From NCBI GenBank assembly GCA_963932465.1, contig OZ010794.1, positions 441,937,502 through 442,001,501 of the forward strand: a DNA stretch of 64,000 bases, given 5' to 3'. Below, piece after piece: positions 1 to 11,329 of the stretch (position 1 is its first letter; each line of letters begins with the position of its first letter). The position numbers were made by a program, and so were the translations under genes. Source of the DNA: Maratus speciosus (Eukaryota; Arthropoda; Arachnida; Araneae; Salticidae). Under the pieces are notes generated by a model. The model ran no database searches, was not told the origin of the DNA, and worked only from the letters and a program-made list of their open reading frames with translations.

Positions 1-35
1 TGGCCAGATGTCAAACACGCACAGCAGGTTTGGCG

Positions 36-70
<35 letters not shown>

Positions 71-918
71 GAAAATTTGGCGAAAACCTCGTTTTCAAAT
101 ACCAGTTACATATGCATTTTTGGTATTACTTAGTTATCCCGTCGACCAAAAGTCTATCGCCAAACTATAAGATTAAATGCCAATAATGGTTGATCGTAAA
201 TGTCACATTCACTTGACTTTAAGCAAGTTACACGTGTTTACGTCATCAAGTGATTTTTATTTCGACTTTTTATTTGTATATTTATTAATGTTATACTAAT
301 TTATTTGTTCTTTCGTTATCTAAATTAAAAATTATGTCAATTTGTATAATTTGGCGAGTGTTTTGGCGATTTATATAATTTAGTGAAATTGGTCGACGGA
401 ATAACTAAGTAGTACCGTATTTTTTAATTATTTTCTATTATTTTCTAAAGGAAATATAAAAAAAATAATTAATTATTATAGAACAAAATATTTTATATAA
501 TTTATAAAAAGAAATAAAAGTAAATAAACATTTATTATCAAATAAACAGCAATAACCGGGTTACCATGTCAACCTTTTCTGAAATATGAAAAAAAAATAT
601 ATCTGTTTGATTAAAATTTCAGTTGCCATCATTAGAAAAGTGTATATAAAATTAGAAAAAAATTAATATTTCGAAAACTAATTCGAATATTTCGAAAACT
701 AATTCGAATTTAAAAATTTAATACCAGTTTTGAGATCTGCGGATCAATGCTGATTTTTGGTCTGAATTTCATCGCAAAGTATTCCATATTTTAGGAGAAA
801 TCGCTTGAAACATAATCAATTGTTTAATCAGTCGATTCATATATCCGTTTCATAAATTCGTTTCATATATCTGTTTCATAAATTCGTTTCATTAGGATTT
901 TATATATATAGGGTAGAT
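1..918 (+). repeat. Dispersed repeat, copy 1 (cut by window start)
   Basis: Nearly the same sequence recurs in the same orientation at 41289-42396: a T-run, then TTTGGCG motifs, ATCCCGTCGACC, the 190-420 block and the AGGGTAGAT end. Copy 1 lacks about 244 bases that copy 2 has after GTTACCATGTCAACC. The block at about 190-420 is also part of both Helitrons (4190-4380, and reversed at 7255-7445), and part of the repeat occurs reversed at 44530-44640. No coding potential is seen. Confidence 0.8.
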
Positions 919-1121
919 AGGAGCAAATTTTGTGTGTGTGTATGCAAATTTTATCTAAAAAGATTCTCTAACGATTTTGACTAAATTTTGTATTATACTG
1001 TTTTGGGATACGCGAAAACTATTTTATTTGGCTAGGTCAGGAAAATTCGATTAGTGGTTCATTTTGGGGTCACTACGTATCAATGCATTTCGGTGGGAAT
1101 GAATGTTAAAATAGCTATTAA

Positions 1122-1644
1122 CTCTTTATGACCCGACGGTACTTTAAAGTACCATTAAAATAACTTGTTATAAAATTCATTTAATACATCGATTAGTAGT
1201 AATACGGTTTAGAATGAGTTATAGATTTTTTTCTTTATCTTGTTCCAAACGCATTATTGGTTGCACAAAACAAAAATATTTTTAAAAGAATGATTTCTTT
1301 TGCGTTTGCTTCTTTTCAGCTTTATGACGTTGAAAGATTGGGGGAGGGGGGCAAGTTTCAGTTAGAAAATATTTCTATATTTCTATTGTAAGAACATTAT
1401 ATTTGTACATTTCTTAATTCTACAAAATACTAAAAAAAAGATTTGAAATAAAAGATTTGAGTGGAGTTATAAATACTGCACAAAATCCCTATAAATTCAA
1501 ATTCATTTAATTAAGTTTAGTTGCCAAAATCCTTCTAAAATTTATTAAATGAATACGTAAATCTTCTAATGTAGTTTCAACAATTCACAAAAAATGCTTT
1601 AAAAGATGAAATTTTCATGAATTCATAACTCGGGACATAAAGGA
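1122..1644. mobile_element. Possible piggyBac-type MITE
   Basis: The left end follows a TTAA (1118-1121) and reads CTCTTTATGACCCGA. The right end, reverse-complemented, reads TCCTTTATGTCCCGA, a 12 of 15 match. The right TTAA is not intact, so the call rests on the ends and on similarity in style to the clearer TTAA elements at 8901, 10571 and 11562. The interior is AT-rich and non-coding. Confidence 0.4.
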
Positions 1645-1820
1645 TTTACGCTGCTGAACGGTTGACAGTAAACAAAGTCTCGAAATTGGCAATTCGCCAA
1701 ATTTGACGATATTTGGCCAAGGTCATACGCCACCCAGCGGACGGAGTGAACTACAAGAGGATTATTAACGTCTTTCCCCTTTGTTGATGATCTATAAGTT
1801 CGATATCTATGAAATAACTA

Positions 1821-1832
1821 TGCGCACGCGCA
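1821..1832. promoter_or_regulatory. NRF-1 type palindromic site upstream of the THAP exon
   Basis: TGCGCACGCGCA fits the NRF-1 consensus YGCGCAYGCGCR exactly and lies about 150 bases upstream of the ATG at 1984. NRF-1 sites are common in CpG-type promoters of housekeeping and regulatory genes. The placement in front of a THAP first exon supports a promoter here; function is inferred. Confidence 0.45.
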
Positions 1833-1983
1833 GCCGTGATTTTATTCGTTTGTCGTCTGCAGTACTTAATTGTTGAAGTATAGATATAATTCGATTTATT
1901 TATTAGCCATTATTTAATTTATTAATTGAAGCTAGTTATTTAAACAAAATCAGTTCTTTTAAGAACTTATACTATTTGGGAAA

Positions 1984-2084
1984 ATGCCACGTTGGCGTTC
2001 TAATTATTGCAGTTTTCAAAACTGCAAAAATAACTCTCTATCTGAGAGAACACATTTTTTTCGCCTCCCAAAAGAGAAAAACAG
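1984..2084 (+). CDS. THAP-type zinc-finger protein, first coding exon (partial)
   Basis: An ATG opens a peptide starting MPRWRSNYCSFQNCKNN and continuing through THFFRLPKEKNR. This matches the start of a THAP domain: a Cys pair (residues 9 and 14 here), then an F-x-LP/FP segment with lysines. THAP domains bind DNA through a C2CH zinc site and occur in animal transcription regulators and in P-element transposases. The exon ends at AACAG/GTTAGT, a good splice donor, in phase 2 inside an Arg codon, which is where many THAP genes carry their first intron. The frame runs on to a TAA only through intron sequence. The expected second exon (Trp, Cys and His ligands) was not found downstream, where Helitrons begin at 3289. 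It could be a host gene with a long intron, a domesticated P element or a dead fragment. Confidence 0.6.
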
Positions 2085-2104
2085 GTTAGTTTTGTGTTTT
2101 ATTA

Positions 2105-2165
2105 TAATTTATAAAAAAGTTAAAATATTATTTAATATATATTATTAAATGTCAGTGATTTTAAT
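2105..2165 (+). repeat. Short repeat that preserves an empty site for the first Helitron
   Basis: Read on the minus strand, this stretch runs CACTGACATTTAATAATA and on through TTTAACTTTTTTATAAATT. The same order is found at 3233-3288 joined to 6013-6030, with the Helitron 3289-6012 between them. It is therefore a related copy without the insertion. Confidence 0.55.
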
Positions 2166-3232
2166 ACGTTCTATTTGAAGTATGTTTTTGTAATGCAATG
2201 AACAAGGACATATAAAGATTAATGTATGTTAAGGTAGAATTTTACAGCAGCGTTTTTAATTCAATTCCTGATAAAATAAAGTTATAAAAATTACATAAGC
2301 ATATGTATTTCCAATTAGAATTAAACGTTTTATTACGCTTAGAGTTTAAGTATAAATTATTTAATTAATTTTAAGGCATATTTTTTATTTACCGGGCGCA
2401 GGCGATAAATTGCCAAATATTCTCTTGATCGAATTGTATTTATAACATTTAAAATAGAAGCATTTCATTCATTCCATTTAAAACTCATTTAATTTTACAT
2501 TAGGATCCACTTTAATTTAAAATGCAAGCAGTAATTCTTGTACTATTAAACCAGCAATAATTGATTATTTATAGTTTTAAATATTTTGAGTATTTTAGAC
2601 AACAGCTTTATAAAAATTCCTAAAATCGACAAATTATTTAAAAAAAAAAAATCTAGAAATATGTCGGTCATTGTGTCATATCTGGGAAAAATAGTTTTTA
2701 TAGGATACCTGCACTTCGCACAGGTGAATAACATTACAGAAAGCATACAAAGTATAGAAGAAACTTCAAAAATTGGAATAAAATATAAGATATTTACAAA
2801 TAGTACGTGGTATGCTCAATTAAACATTTATTATCTTACACTGGTTCTTCGCAGGGGTAAAATGGATAACTTTCCGTAATCGGGCCGATAGCCATGATTG
2901 GCGTCAAATGAGAAAACAGTATACAATTGTAACTGTATAAAAGTTAAATAATGGTTAGAAAATGAAAGTAACTTTTATCGAAATAACCCAATTGCGGAAC
3001 ATTCTCCAAATTTGAAAAAGGCTTATGAAACACACAACAACTGCCAATAACTGAAAACTATAGACTACTAATAAGCACGACGTCGCAGTTTTTGTTCGGT
3101 AGCCAATAATTTCAAATTTCCCTTTTAATTTTGTCCGGTTTCAATTTTTAATTTTTTTTTTCTATCTGGCTTCCGCAAAAGAGTCGGAATAAGTAGTAGA
3201 AAAAAGGGCTGCGGACGGAGATGGGCCAATTG

Positions 3233-3288
3233 AAGATATTAAAATCACTGACATTTAATAATATACATTAAATAATATTTTAACTTTC
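3233..3288 (-). repeat. Left half of the Helitron-interrupted short repeat
   Basis: Inverted relative to 2105-2165, about 90% similar by eye. It stops at the Helitron 5' end and resumes with TTTATAAAAAATTATAG at 6013. Confidence 0.5.
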
Positions 3289-4520
3289 TCTCTATTCTAA
3301 AAAAAGTAACTACCGCTGTCACCGCCGCCACCGCCGGTTTTGATTTTTTTGTGACCGGAGGCCTTTCTTCGTTAATATTAACAAAAATAATGCATACAAA
3401 AATATGAAAATCGGTGGTTTTATACAGAAATGTTTGATAAACAGGCTGATGCAGACAGTTTTCAAATCGAAGAATTATTTTAAGAGTTATTTAATGCTAA
3501 AGTTGGACAAAATCGTTCCACTAAAAAAGTTTTATAGCAGCAAAAACTATACATGGCAGTGTAATCATTTTTAGATCATTTTATGCGTTAGAATTTGCCG
3601 GAGTGCAGATTGCATTAATTTTTTTATTTTGACTCATTTTTTCAGGTTTTATTTCTATTTTAAATTCAAATTTTCAGCATTTCTAGAGATACTTTTTACA
3701 GATTTCAGAAAATTGTACTAATTTAAACTGTTGCCAACTGTATAAAAAGCGCAAGCAATAATGTTTGCTTCAAATTAAAAATTTATTTACACGTGACTAT
3801 TGTAAACAGGAAAAAAACTTTCAAATTAGAATTAAATAATTACGTATAAAAAGCAGGAACTTATTAAAAATTACGTCATAAAAAGTATACACGTGAATTT
3901 TAAAAGAGAAAGGATATTGTAAAATAATAAATTCATTAACATGCGTTAGAAGTCTTAGGAGAAATTACGTCATATTTACGTCACATTATAGTTATTACAT
4001 AAAATGAACACAAAATAATAGTGCAAAAAAGTTTAAATTTAGAAATTGCGCTAGACATTTATTTGATATTTTGAGAATTAATTTAAAATGTCTCATTTAA
4101 AATCTTTCTTTTCGCTTTGTTAAAAAATACCAGGAGACAAAGACTCTCTTTACTTAATTCCTTTTATATTAGCATATTTTGAAATGTTGTTACACGTGTA
4201 TACGTCATCAAGTTATTTTTATTTTGACGTTTTATTTGTGTTTTTATTAATGTTGTACGAATTTATTTGTTCTTTCGTCATTTAAAATAAAAATTATATC
4301 AATTTGTATAATTTGGCGAGTAGTTTGGCGATTTATATAATTTGGTGAAATTGGTAGACAGGATAATCAAGTAGTACCGCAGCGGATTTGGCGTTAAAAT
4401 TCCCCAATCAAAGAGAAATGAATAGAAATTTGTTTATAGGTGAGATCGCCACTGTTTTTTAAATTATAATTCAATCTTTCGAAATCTTTTTAAAGCCGAT
4501 CAAATTAGCGTGCATTTAGA

Positions 4521-4528
4521 GTCTGCGG
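4521..4528 (+). repeat. Left target-site duplication of the hAT-type element
   Basis: GTCTGCGG, repeated exactly at 5962-5969. Helitron copy 2 has this sequence only once at the matching place (7111-7118 region), so it is the empty site. Confidence 0.85.
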
Positions 4529-5961
4529 TAGAGGTCTGCACGGGCCCGGGCTTGGGCCGAGGCCCGTACCCGGCCCGGCCCGCGGGCCGGGCCGGGCCGG
4601 CGGAATGGAGGAGAATTTTCAAACGGGCCGGGCCGGGCCGGCAGAATTAGGACAATTTTTTCAACGGGCCGGGTCGGCAAAAAAATTGAACGGGCCTGAA
4701 GGGCCGGGCCCGGCCGATAAAAAAAATTAATCGGGCCTATCGGCCCGATATAAGAATTTGAGAGGAGCAGATAAAATACGAGGTCATTTCCAATGAATAT
4801 GACTTTTTCGAGAAGTATAAATGTGCGTTACGAGCCGATGTGAGTTTAACAACATCAATACAGAAATGTAACATGTCCATCGTAGAGATCGGCATCGTAC
4901 AGATACATGATGCCTGATCAAGGGGTTTAAATTTTTTCGGCAGACTTGTGCCGGGACGGAACTGGTCTTAATCGTTCTCAGGATGTGTAGGACAGGCATT
5001 ATGTTTTGTAAAAGTGTTAATAGCGATAATGAACTTCTGTTAACAGTATCTTTGGAAATGTACCTTAAGGTGGTTCTCATATTTACTGCTCAACAATGCG
5101 AAACTCTCAGACACATTTTCTGACTCATTTTTAACTATAAAGGCATAAAATTGACAGGCTGAGTATTGAAGGCAATTGGGATCAAATAGCGTTTCCATTT
5201 TTCATAAATTGCGTACAGAGATAACAGAGACTCTTGTCACGTGACTGTACGTTTTCTCCTTTCCTGTGCTATCGCTTCCGGAAATTCGATTCAAAACGCT
5301 AACTTTGGCAGTATTTTCTGAAAGATATATTACTTTTATCTAAAAAAAAACGGCATTTACATGGTTTCTGAATAAGAATACCTGCCAATCTCATGCGTTT
5401 CCGAAAAGAAATGAATTCATAAATGTATCAAAATGTAGCTCCTTTGGATTTGAGAAAAGTCTTAAAAATGACAGAAATATTTTCACAATTCTACCTTTTA
5501 TTATAAGCTTCAAAAGTTATCATGTTTTTTAACCCTTTATTCTAAACTACAATAATCTTTTAATGAACCCTTATTTAAATTTTGAAACGTCTGTAGAGAC
5601 GTTGACTAAAACACTGTAAGTAATCGTTAACGTTTACTATTGTGTGTTTTCTATTCTGCGAACACATAGTAATTTAAAATATACTGTAAAATGTTCCCAT
5701 AAATATGCATGTAGTATTCATTAAAAGAATCTTAATTGTATGTCGAGAAAAAACGGAATTTTTTGTAGACATTTAGTCGGGCCGGGCCTGGCCTGTTTTC
5801 ACTGATTTTTGTACGGGCCGGGCCGAGAACGGTAAAAAGGTAAACGGGCCGGGCCGGGCTCGGGCCGAACTTTCAATTTTTACACCGGGCCGGGCCAAAA
5901 TAGCTTTCCTTCGGGCCGGGCCGTGCCCGGGCCTGGAAATTCCGGCCCGTGCAGACCTCTA
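4529..5961. mobile_element. hAT-type non-autonomous element with GC-rich GGGCC ends
   Basis: Terminal inverted repeats TAGAGGTCTGCACGGGCC are exact at both ends and are flanked by the 8-bp duplication GTCTGCGG. The 8-bp duplication and TAGAG start fit the hAT superfamily. The outer 250 bases at each side are runs of GGGCCGGGCC motifs; the middle is AT-rich. A stretch near 5275-5340 resembles 21731-21790 in another element. There is no transposase; an open frame at 4784-5080 has no domain. A related GGGCC-type copy lies at 54099-54975. Confidence 0.85.
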
Positions 5962-5969
5962 GTCTGCGG
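5962..5969 (+). repeat. Right target-site duplication of the hAT-type element
   Basis: GTCTGCGG, identical to 4521-4528. Confidence 0.85.
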
Positions 5970-6012
5970 TGTCTGGACGGGGGTTGGCGAGCGTAGCTCG
6001 TAGGGGGCCGAT

Positions 6013-6756
6013 AGTTTTATAAAAAATTATAGGGCTGAAAATCACGTTTAAGATGCTTAAAGGTTTTAAATATTTCTCTTTGCAATTTCCCAACCAGCTG
6101 GTATATTTTAGAAATCGTAGTTTGTTACATAACTTACTCAATTGTTGTACTTGTATGTACAGTTGTGACAACCATAAAGAATGTTTAAGGATTTATCAGC
6201 TATGTTTAGATAACGTAAAATTAATTTGCTAATTTATAATAAAGTTGTAAAAATACTAAAATGTTCTATTGTTACTAGAAACACATCCATGTACATAATT
6301 TTTATTTTTCTAGCATATCTGGAGGGAAAAATCGATTAAAATTTTTTATCTTTTCATATATATGAACAGGGTTAGATTAAATAAACAGTGTAAAAAAGTA
6401 CTTTTATGTTAGCCGGCCGCAGTTCATAAACCGTCAAATATTTTCCCCATCACCAGCGTTTATGTTGCATTCATTTCATTCAAAATATAAAATCATCATT
6501 TAAAAAATATACTCATCATTTGAAAAACATAACTTTATTTAAAATACATACATACTGGTATATTACATCAATTTAAACACATGCTTTTCGCTTATTATAT
6601 TTAAAATACATTTTTTTCTAATAAATAATAACATAAACCCAAGGTGGGCAAATTTCTCCCAATCTGGAAAAAAAAACCATGGAATTAAAAGTTACGCCTA
6701 TAACTTTTATTAACAAAAATGGTTTTCTTTTAGCCTGAATAGCTTGCATAAAAATC
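6013..6756. other. AT-rich spacer between Helitron copies, no supported gene
   Basis: Outer flank of Helitron copy 1 followed by unannotated AT-rich DNA. A minus-strand open frame (5959-6171) crosses a Helitron end and has no domain. Nothing else can be supported. Confidence 0.5.
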
Positions 6757-8550
6757 AGGTCTATTTGAAGATATTTACAATTTAAGAGTTATAGGCGGAA
6801 AAGCAGACAAAGCCATTTTAGAGAATACCTGTTAAAAATTTAATCGTAAATTTCAAATATTTACTCACTCATGGAAGATTAACCTTGTTTACCAGATTTA
6901 TTGCAAAATATTTTTGTTACAGCTTGTTTTGATAAAAATATATGTATTTAAAAAATAGTTGCAATGTCAGTTTAGTTTCGGGGCAAAAGGCAATACTGTT
7001 TACGTAGCATTAGTGCTTTTTCTCCCGAAATTAAAATGACATTGCGATTTTTTTTTTAAACTAGGGGGCTCGGCCCCCTACGAGCTACGCTCGCCAACCC
7101 CCGTCCAGACACCGCAGACTCTAAATGCACGCTAATTTGATCGGCTTTAAAAAGATTTCGAAAGATTGAATTATAATTTAAAAAACAGTGGCGATCTCCC
7201 TATAAACGGATTTCTATTCATTTCTCTTTGATTGGGGAATTTTAACGCCAAATCCGCTGCGGTACTACTTGATTATCCTGTCGACCAATTTCGCCAAATT
7301 ATATAAATCGCCAAACCACTCGCCAAATTATACAAATTGATATAATTTTTATTTTAAATAACGAAAGAACAAATAAATTCGTACAACATTAATAAAAACA
7401 CAAATAAAACGTCGAAATAAAAATAACTTGATGACGTATACACGTGTAACAACATTTCAAAATAAGCTAATATAAAAGGAATTAAGTAAAGAGAGTCTTT
7501 GTCTCCTGGTATTTTTTAACAAAGCGAAAAGAAAGTTCTTTTAAATGAGACATTTTAAATTAATTCTCAAAATATCAAATAAATGTCTAGCGCAATTTCT
7601 AAATTTAAACCGTTTTGCAATATTATTTTGTGTTCATTTTATGTAATAACTATAATGTGACGTAAATATGACGTAATTTCTCCTAAGACTTCTAACGCAT
7701 GTTAATGAATTTATTATTTACAATATCCTTTCTCTTTTAAAATTCACGTGTATACTTTTTATGACGTAATTTTTAATAATTTCCTGCTTTTTATACGTAA
7801 TTATTTAATTCTAATTTGAAAGTTTTTTTCCTCTTTATAATAGTCACGTGTAAATATTTTTTTAATTTGAAGCAAACATTATTGCTTGCGCTTTTTATAC
7901 AGTTGGCAACAGTTTAAATTAGTACAATTTTCTGAAATCTGTAAAAAATATCTCTAGAAATGCTGAAAATTTGAATTTAAAATAGAAATAAAACCTGAAA
8001 AAATGAGTCAAAATAAAAAAGTTAATGCAATCTGCACTCCGGCAAATTCTAACGCATAAAATGATCTAAAAATGATTACACTGCCATGTACAGTTTTTGC
8101 TGCTATAAAACTTTTTTAATGGAACGATTTTGTCCAACTTTAGCATTAAATAACTCTTAAAATAATTCTTCGATTTGAAAACTGTCTGCATCAGCGTGTT
8201 TATCAAACATTTCTGTATAAAACCACCGATTTTCATATTTTTGTATGCATTAATTTTGTTAATATTAACGAAGAAAGGCCTCCGGTCACAAAAAAATCAA
8301 AACCGGCGGCGGCGGCGGCGGCGGTGACAGCGGTAGTTACTTTTTTTTAGAATAGAGAGATACACATATTTTCATCAAAACAAACTGTAACAAAAATATT
8401 TTGCAATAAATCTGGTAAACAAGGTTCATCTTCCATGAGTGAGTAAATATTTGAAATTCATGATTAAAATTTTTAACAGGTATTCTCTAAAATAGCTCTG
8501 TCTGCTTTTCCGCCTATAAGTCTTAAATTGTAAATATCTTCAAATAGACC
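6757..8550. mobile_element. Palindromic (fold-back) element interrupted by Helitron copy 2
   Basis: The arm 6757-6980 starts CAGGTCTATTTGAAGATA, and its reverse complement recurs at 8362-8550 ending in AGACCTG. The remaining inner part of the right arm (about 7010-7065) lies left of the Helitron. Removing 7066-8360 leaves a near-perfect palindrome of about 500 bases with its centre near 7000. No target duplication was found and it has no coding content. Confidence 0.65.
7066..8360 (-). mobile_element. Non-autonomous Helitron, copy 2 (intact ends)
   Basis: On the minus strand it begins A/TCTCTATTCT (8360) and ends with the hairpin AGGGGGCCGAGCCCCCTAG followed by T (7066). TC start, terminal hairpin, CTAG end and insertion between A and T are the Helitron hallmarks. 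The host palindrome arm at 6930-6975 shows the same sequence without the insertion. It is 1295 bases, mostly identical to copy 1, non-coding, with a (GCC)n run near 8305. Confidence 0.75.
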
Positions 8551-8598
8551 TGCGCACGAGATGCGCAGATGGTAGATATTCTGTCATATATGACGTCA
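8551..8598. promoter_or_regulatory. Cluster of NRF-1 like and CRE palindromes
   Basis: TGCGCA-N5-TGCGCA at 8551-8567 is followed by a perfect cAMP-response element TGACGTCA at 8591-8598. CAAGATGGCG near 8639 resembles a YY1/Pho site. Together these are promoter-like, but no convincing coding exon follows (the ATG at 8644 opens only about 21 codons). Confidence 0.3.
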
Positions 8599-8900
8599 TA
8601 CAGAAAACCCGCGTATTTGCGTTATTCACTCCATCCACAAGATGGCGCAGCTGTGTCAATTTACGGCAGATTCCAGCATTAACTTTGGACGCTTACGTAC
8701 AGCGCTTTGATATTTGGCAAAATATTGATGGCATTTCCGAGATTTTTCGGGCAAATCGACTTTCTAGATTACCAATGCCAAAACACCTGCTTGGCGCCAA
8801 ATCAAAGGATTTTCCAAATTAAGCGATATTTGGCGAAAAAATTGGCTTTCAGAATCTAAAGGATTTTTCTAGAAATTCCCAATAGGAATCGAGATATTAA

Positions 8901-9219
8901 CCCTTTGCTCTTTGCACTCCGGTGTCGCCACTGCGGCGACTTTGTAAGGTAAGTTGAAAACTCCATTGTGGCCGCTGCGGCGACATGGTAAAGTAAGTTG
9001 AAAACTCCGTTGTCGCCGCTGCCGCGACATCATCTTTCCTTGCAAAATTTGTTTTTGGCACCAGTAATAAAGGAAAATAAAATTTGCCTTATTTAATCAG
9101 AGCATTTTTGAAATTGTGTACTTGAAGGAAACTTGACGCGGAGTTGCTGGTAGCCCACAATCAAAATGACGCGGTGTTGCTGGTAAGCCCATACTCAAAA
9201 CGAGGCGGGGTGCAAAGGG
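8901..9219. mobile_element. TTAA-flanked piggyBac-type MITE
   Basis: TTAA at 8897-8900 and 9220-9223 bracket ends CCCTTTGCTCTTTGCACTCC and (reverse) CCCTTTGCACCCCGCC. TTAA duplications are the piggyBac signature. Inside, a roughly 46-base unit (GCCGCTGCGGCGAC ... AAGTTGAAAACTCC) is repeated about 2.5 times at 8920-9030, and a GACGCGGNGTTGCTGGTA unit occurs twice near 9135-9180. Confidence 0.75.
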
Positions 9220-9223
9220 TTAA

Positions 9224-10566
9224 GTGAAACACAAAGCTAGTTTTAACCGAACACAGCTCGGTCTTCCCAGCAGTATAGTCCTATAAAATGCTTTGTGAGA
9301 AATGCTGAACTTTTCATATGTTATTGGCAATATTTATTTGCGATGTGGATTTGGATGAGATTTAATGGTACAGACCGCTATTGTTTTAGTAATATAATGT
9401 TTCTCAGTCTAGGCCATAAAATGTTATAAATGATTTCTGACAGTACATATGAATACAACGCTTCAATCTACGCATTTTACTTATTGAGAATAGTATATAC
9501 TTCTATTATAAAGGACAAATGTATCCGTCCGTAACGCTGACGCCATTTTGACGGTGGTAACTGCAGACCATTAAATTTATCTTTAATTGCAATTTTTAAA
9601 ACTTTTAAACATCACACAGTTTCAATTTTTACACCGTCGAACATGGGAAAAATATACTTTCAAATGCAATTGTTTGGAAACTGTATCACAATTTGTTTGA
9701 AAACTGTATTGCAATTTTATGGTTTTTAAAATAATTTTCAAGCGTGATTTTTTTTTTTTAATCTGGCTTTATCGCGTTCAGACAATAGCGAAAACTACGT
9801 TTGTACTTAAATTAATATAAATAGCTCAGCAATTGTTTCCAGCCTATATTCCATAACGAAATTGAAACTTCATAAATAAATAAATAAAATTACAAAATAT
9901 CAATAAAACAGAAATTCAAGACATGTAACCGAACTACGCGCTTAAACCACCGAAATGAAAAAAAAACGGCTAATGTAATAGTTGGTGTCTTTGGCGAATT
10001 CTTCGTGCCAATGCGAAAGTATCTCTTTTAATAAATTTCAAAACTTTATTTGAATGCATAATAATTGTTATTTATCGCATCAAAATGATTTTTCATACTG
10101 TTAGTGGGCATTCTAAAAAAATATATTAAAAGTAAGAAAATCTGTTAGAGTTTTCTTTTTAAAAAATTTGTTTTCACGTATATTCTGTGAACCAGGAATC
10201 CTGGGTTTATCTCCTTATATATATAAAATGCAAATGGTAATTTTTTTCCTGCCACTTATAAAATTTGCTCTGTTGAATGGATTATGTTGGGACTTGCACT
10301 GTTAGTTAGATAATTTTTCAGCGGTGATTTTGTGTAATATTGCATATTGTTTTACGTTACTTAGTTGTATGATTATGAGGAAAAGTTCCATAGTTAGGTG
10401 AACCTGATTAGGAAATGCATCCTTTTTAAAAGTTATTCAGAATGGATTTTGATGGAATTTGCACTGTTAGTTAGATAATTTTCCAGTGACGGTTTCAGTA
10501 TATTGCATATCGTTATATCGTGTTTACCAAATCTTACTGTAAATGATCAAATAAAAGAGTTGACCC
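9224..10566. other. AT-rich DNA with diverged tandem repeats, no supported gene
   Basis: No gene is recognised. At 10170-10560 the unit GCACTGTTAGTTAGATAATTTT with a following GATTATGGAA-type part occurs twice, and its reverse complement forms the array at 38240-38900. A stretch near 9590-9720 (TTTTTACACCGTCGAACATG) resembles 27210-27360. Confidence 0.5.
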
Positions 10567-10570
10567 TTAA

Positions 10571-10738
10571 CGCCTTCGCGACGAACGTCTTTTACAGAAT
10601 TTTTATCTTTTATCAACGATCGGGAAAATGCCCTAATTAAATACGGAAATATTTACAATAAAAAAATAACTGGTGAGAATAATCAAGGATCGTGAGCACC
10701 TTTTGCGCCACGTATACGTGACGCTCGTCCAGAAGGGG
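10571..10738. mobile_element. TTAA-flanked piggyBac-type MITE (168 bp)
   Basis: TTAA at 10567-10570 and 10739-10742. Ends CGCCTTCGCGACGAACGTC and (reverse) CCCCTTCTGGACGAGCGTC match at 14 of 19 positions. Non-coding. Confidence 0.65.
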
Positions 10739-10902
10739 TTAATAATCCAAATTTCGTTTGACACATTAGAAAATGTGATAGCGCAATGACGTTCGTGTCG
10801 TTTTCAGAAATGCGGAAGGGCAATGTGGAAGGGCAGTGTTGGTAAAGGCTCCTTGCTTTAAAATACAAGGTCAAATTCTCCGATATACGTTTTCGTTTAA
10901 TT

Positions 10903-10941
10903 CAAGTTTGTTAGGAGAAACCGTTCAGCGAAGCCTGCTAG
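10903..10941 (+). mobile_element. Helitron-like 3' terminus, family 2
   Basis: GAGAAACCGTTCAGCGAAGC leads to CTGCTAG followed by T. The same terminal design occurs on the minus strand at 30568 (GAAACCGACCAGCGTAGC ... GGCTGCTAG). Only the 3' end is recognised; the 5' end was not located. Confidence 0.4.
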
Positions 10942-11329
10942 TTTTCTATAAATAGTAAAATGCATTCCATTTTACTGCTTTTACTTACACCGTTACATAG
11001 TAACAAGGTTCTCACTGGCGTCTGATTAACCTTTTAATTTATAAGCAATTTGGCTAATCCTTAAAGGAAAACTATAGCCAAATTCAAAGAATGTTAGCAA
11101 TAGATTCGTCGTGAAACGCTGATTCTGAGATCATTTTTTTAAACTTCCTAATGTACCGTCTTTCTCCATTTCAATATATGTTCCAATTTATTTATTTTTT
11201 TTTTTTTTTTTAGAATAGATATTAATCTAAATTGAACTAACGGTTGTAGAAATTAATAAAACAAGTGCATTACGCTTTAAAATGTCGAGAGAAACAATTT
11301 TAAATAATTTTATGAATTACTAACAGCCT

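Larger units (their letters stand above)
2085..3288. other. Putative THAP intron or intergenic DNA, no supported gene
   Basis: AT-rich sequence after the THAP donor. An open frame at 2586-2879 (97 codons) has no recognisable domain and a lysine run from an A-tract, so it is not called. The stretch contains one arm of a short inverted repeat (2105-2165) and ends with the other arm (3233-3288) against a Helitron. Confidence 0.5.
3289..6012 (+). mobile_element. Non-autonomous Helitron, copy 1, split by a hAT-type insertion
   Basis: It begins TCTCTATTCT, the usual Helitron 5' terminus style, and ends at 6012 in a damaged hairpin plus TAG before T. The intact form of that end is seen in copy 2 (7066-8360, opposite strand). 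The two copies match over about 1.25 kb outside the insertion 4529-5961. It contains a (CCG)n patch near 3320, the 190-420 block of the dispersed repeat and no Rep/helicase gene. A diverged third relative starts near 63015. The base before the 5' TC is C rather than the usual A. Confidence 0.7.
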
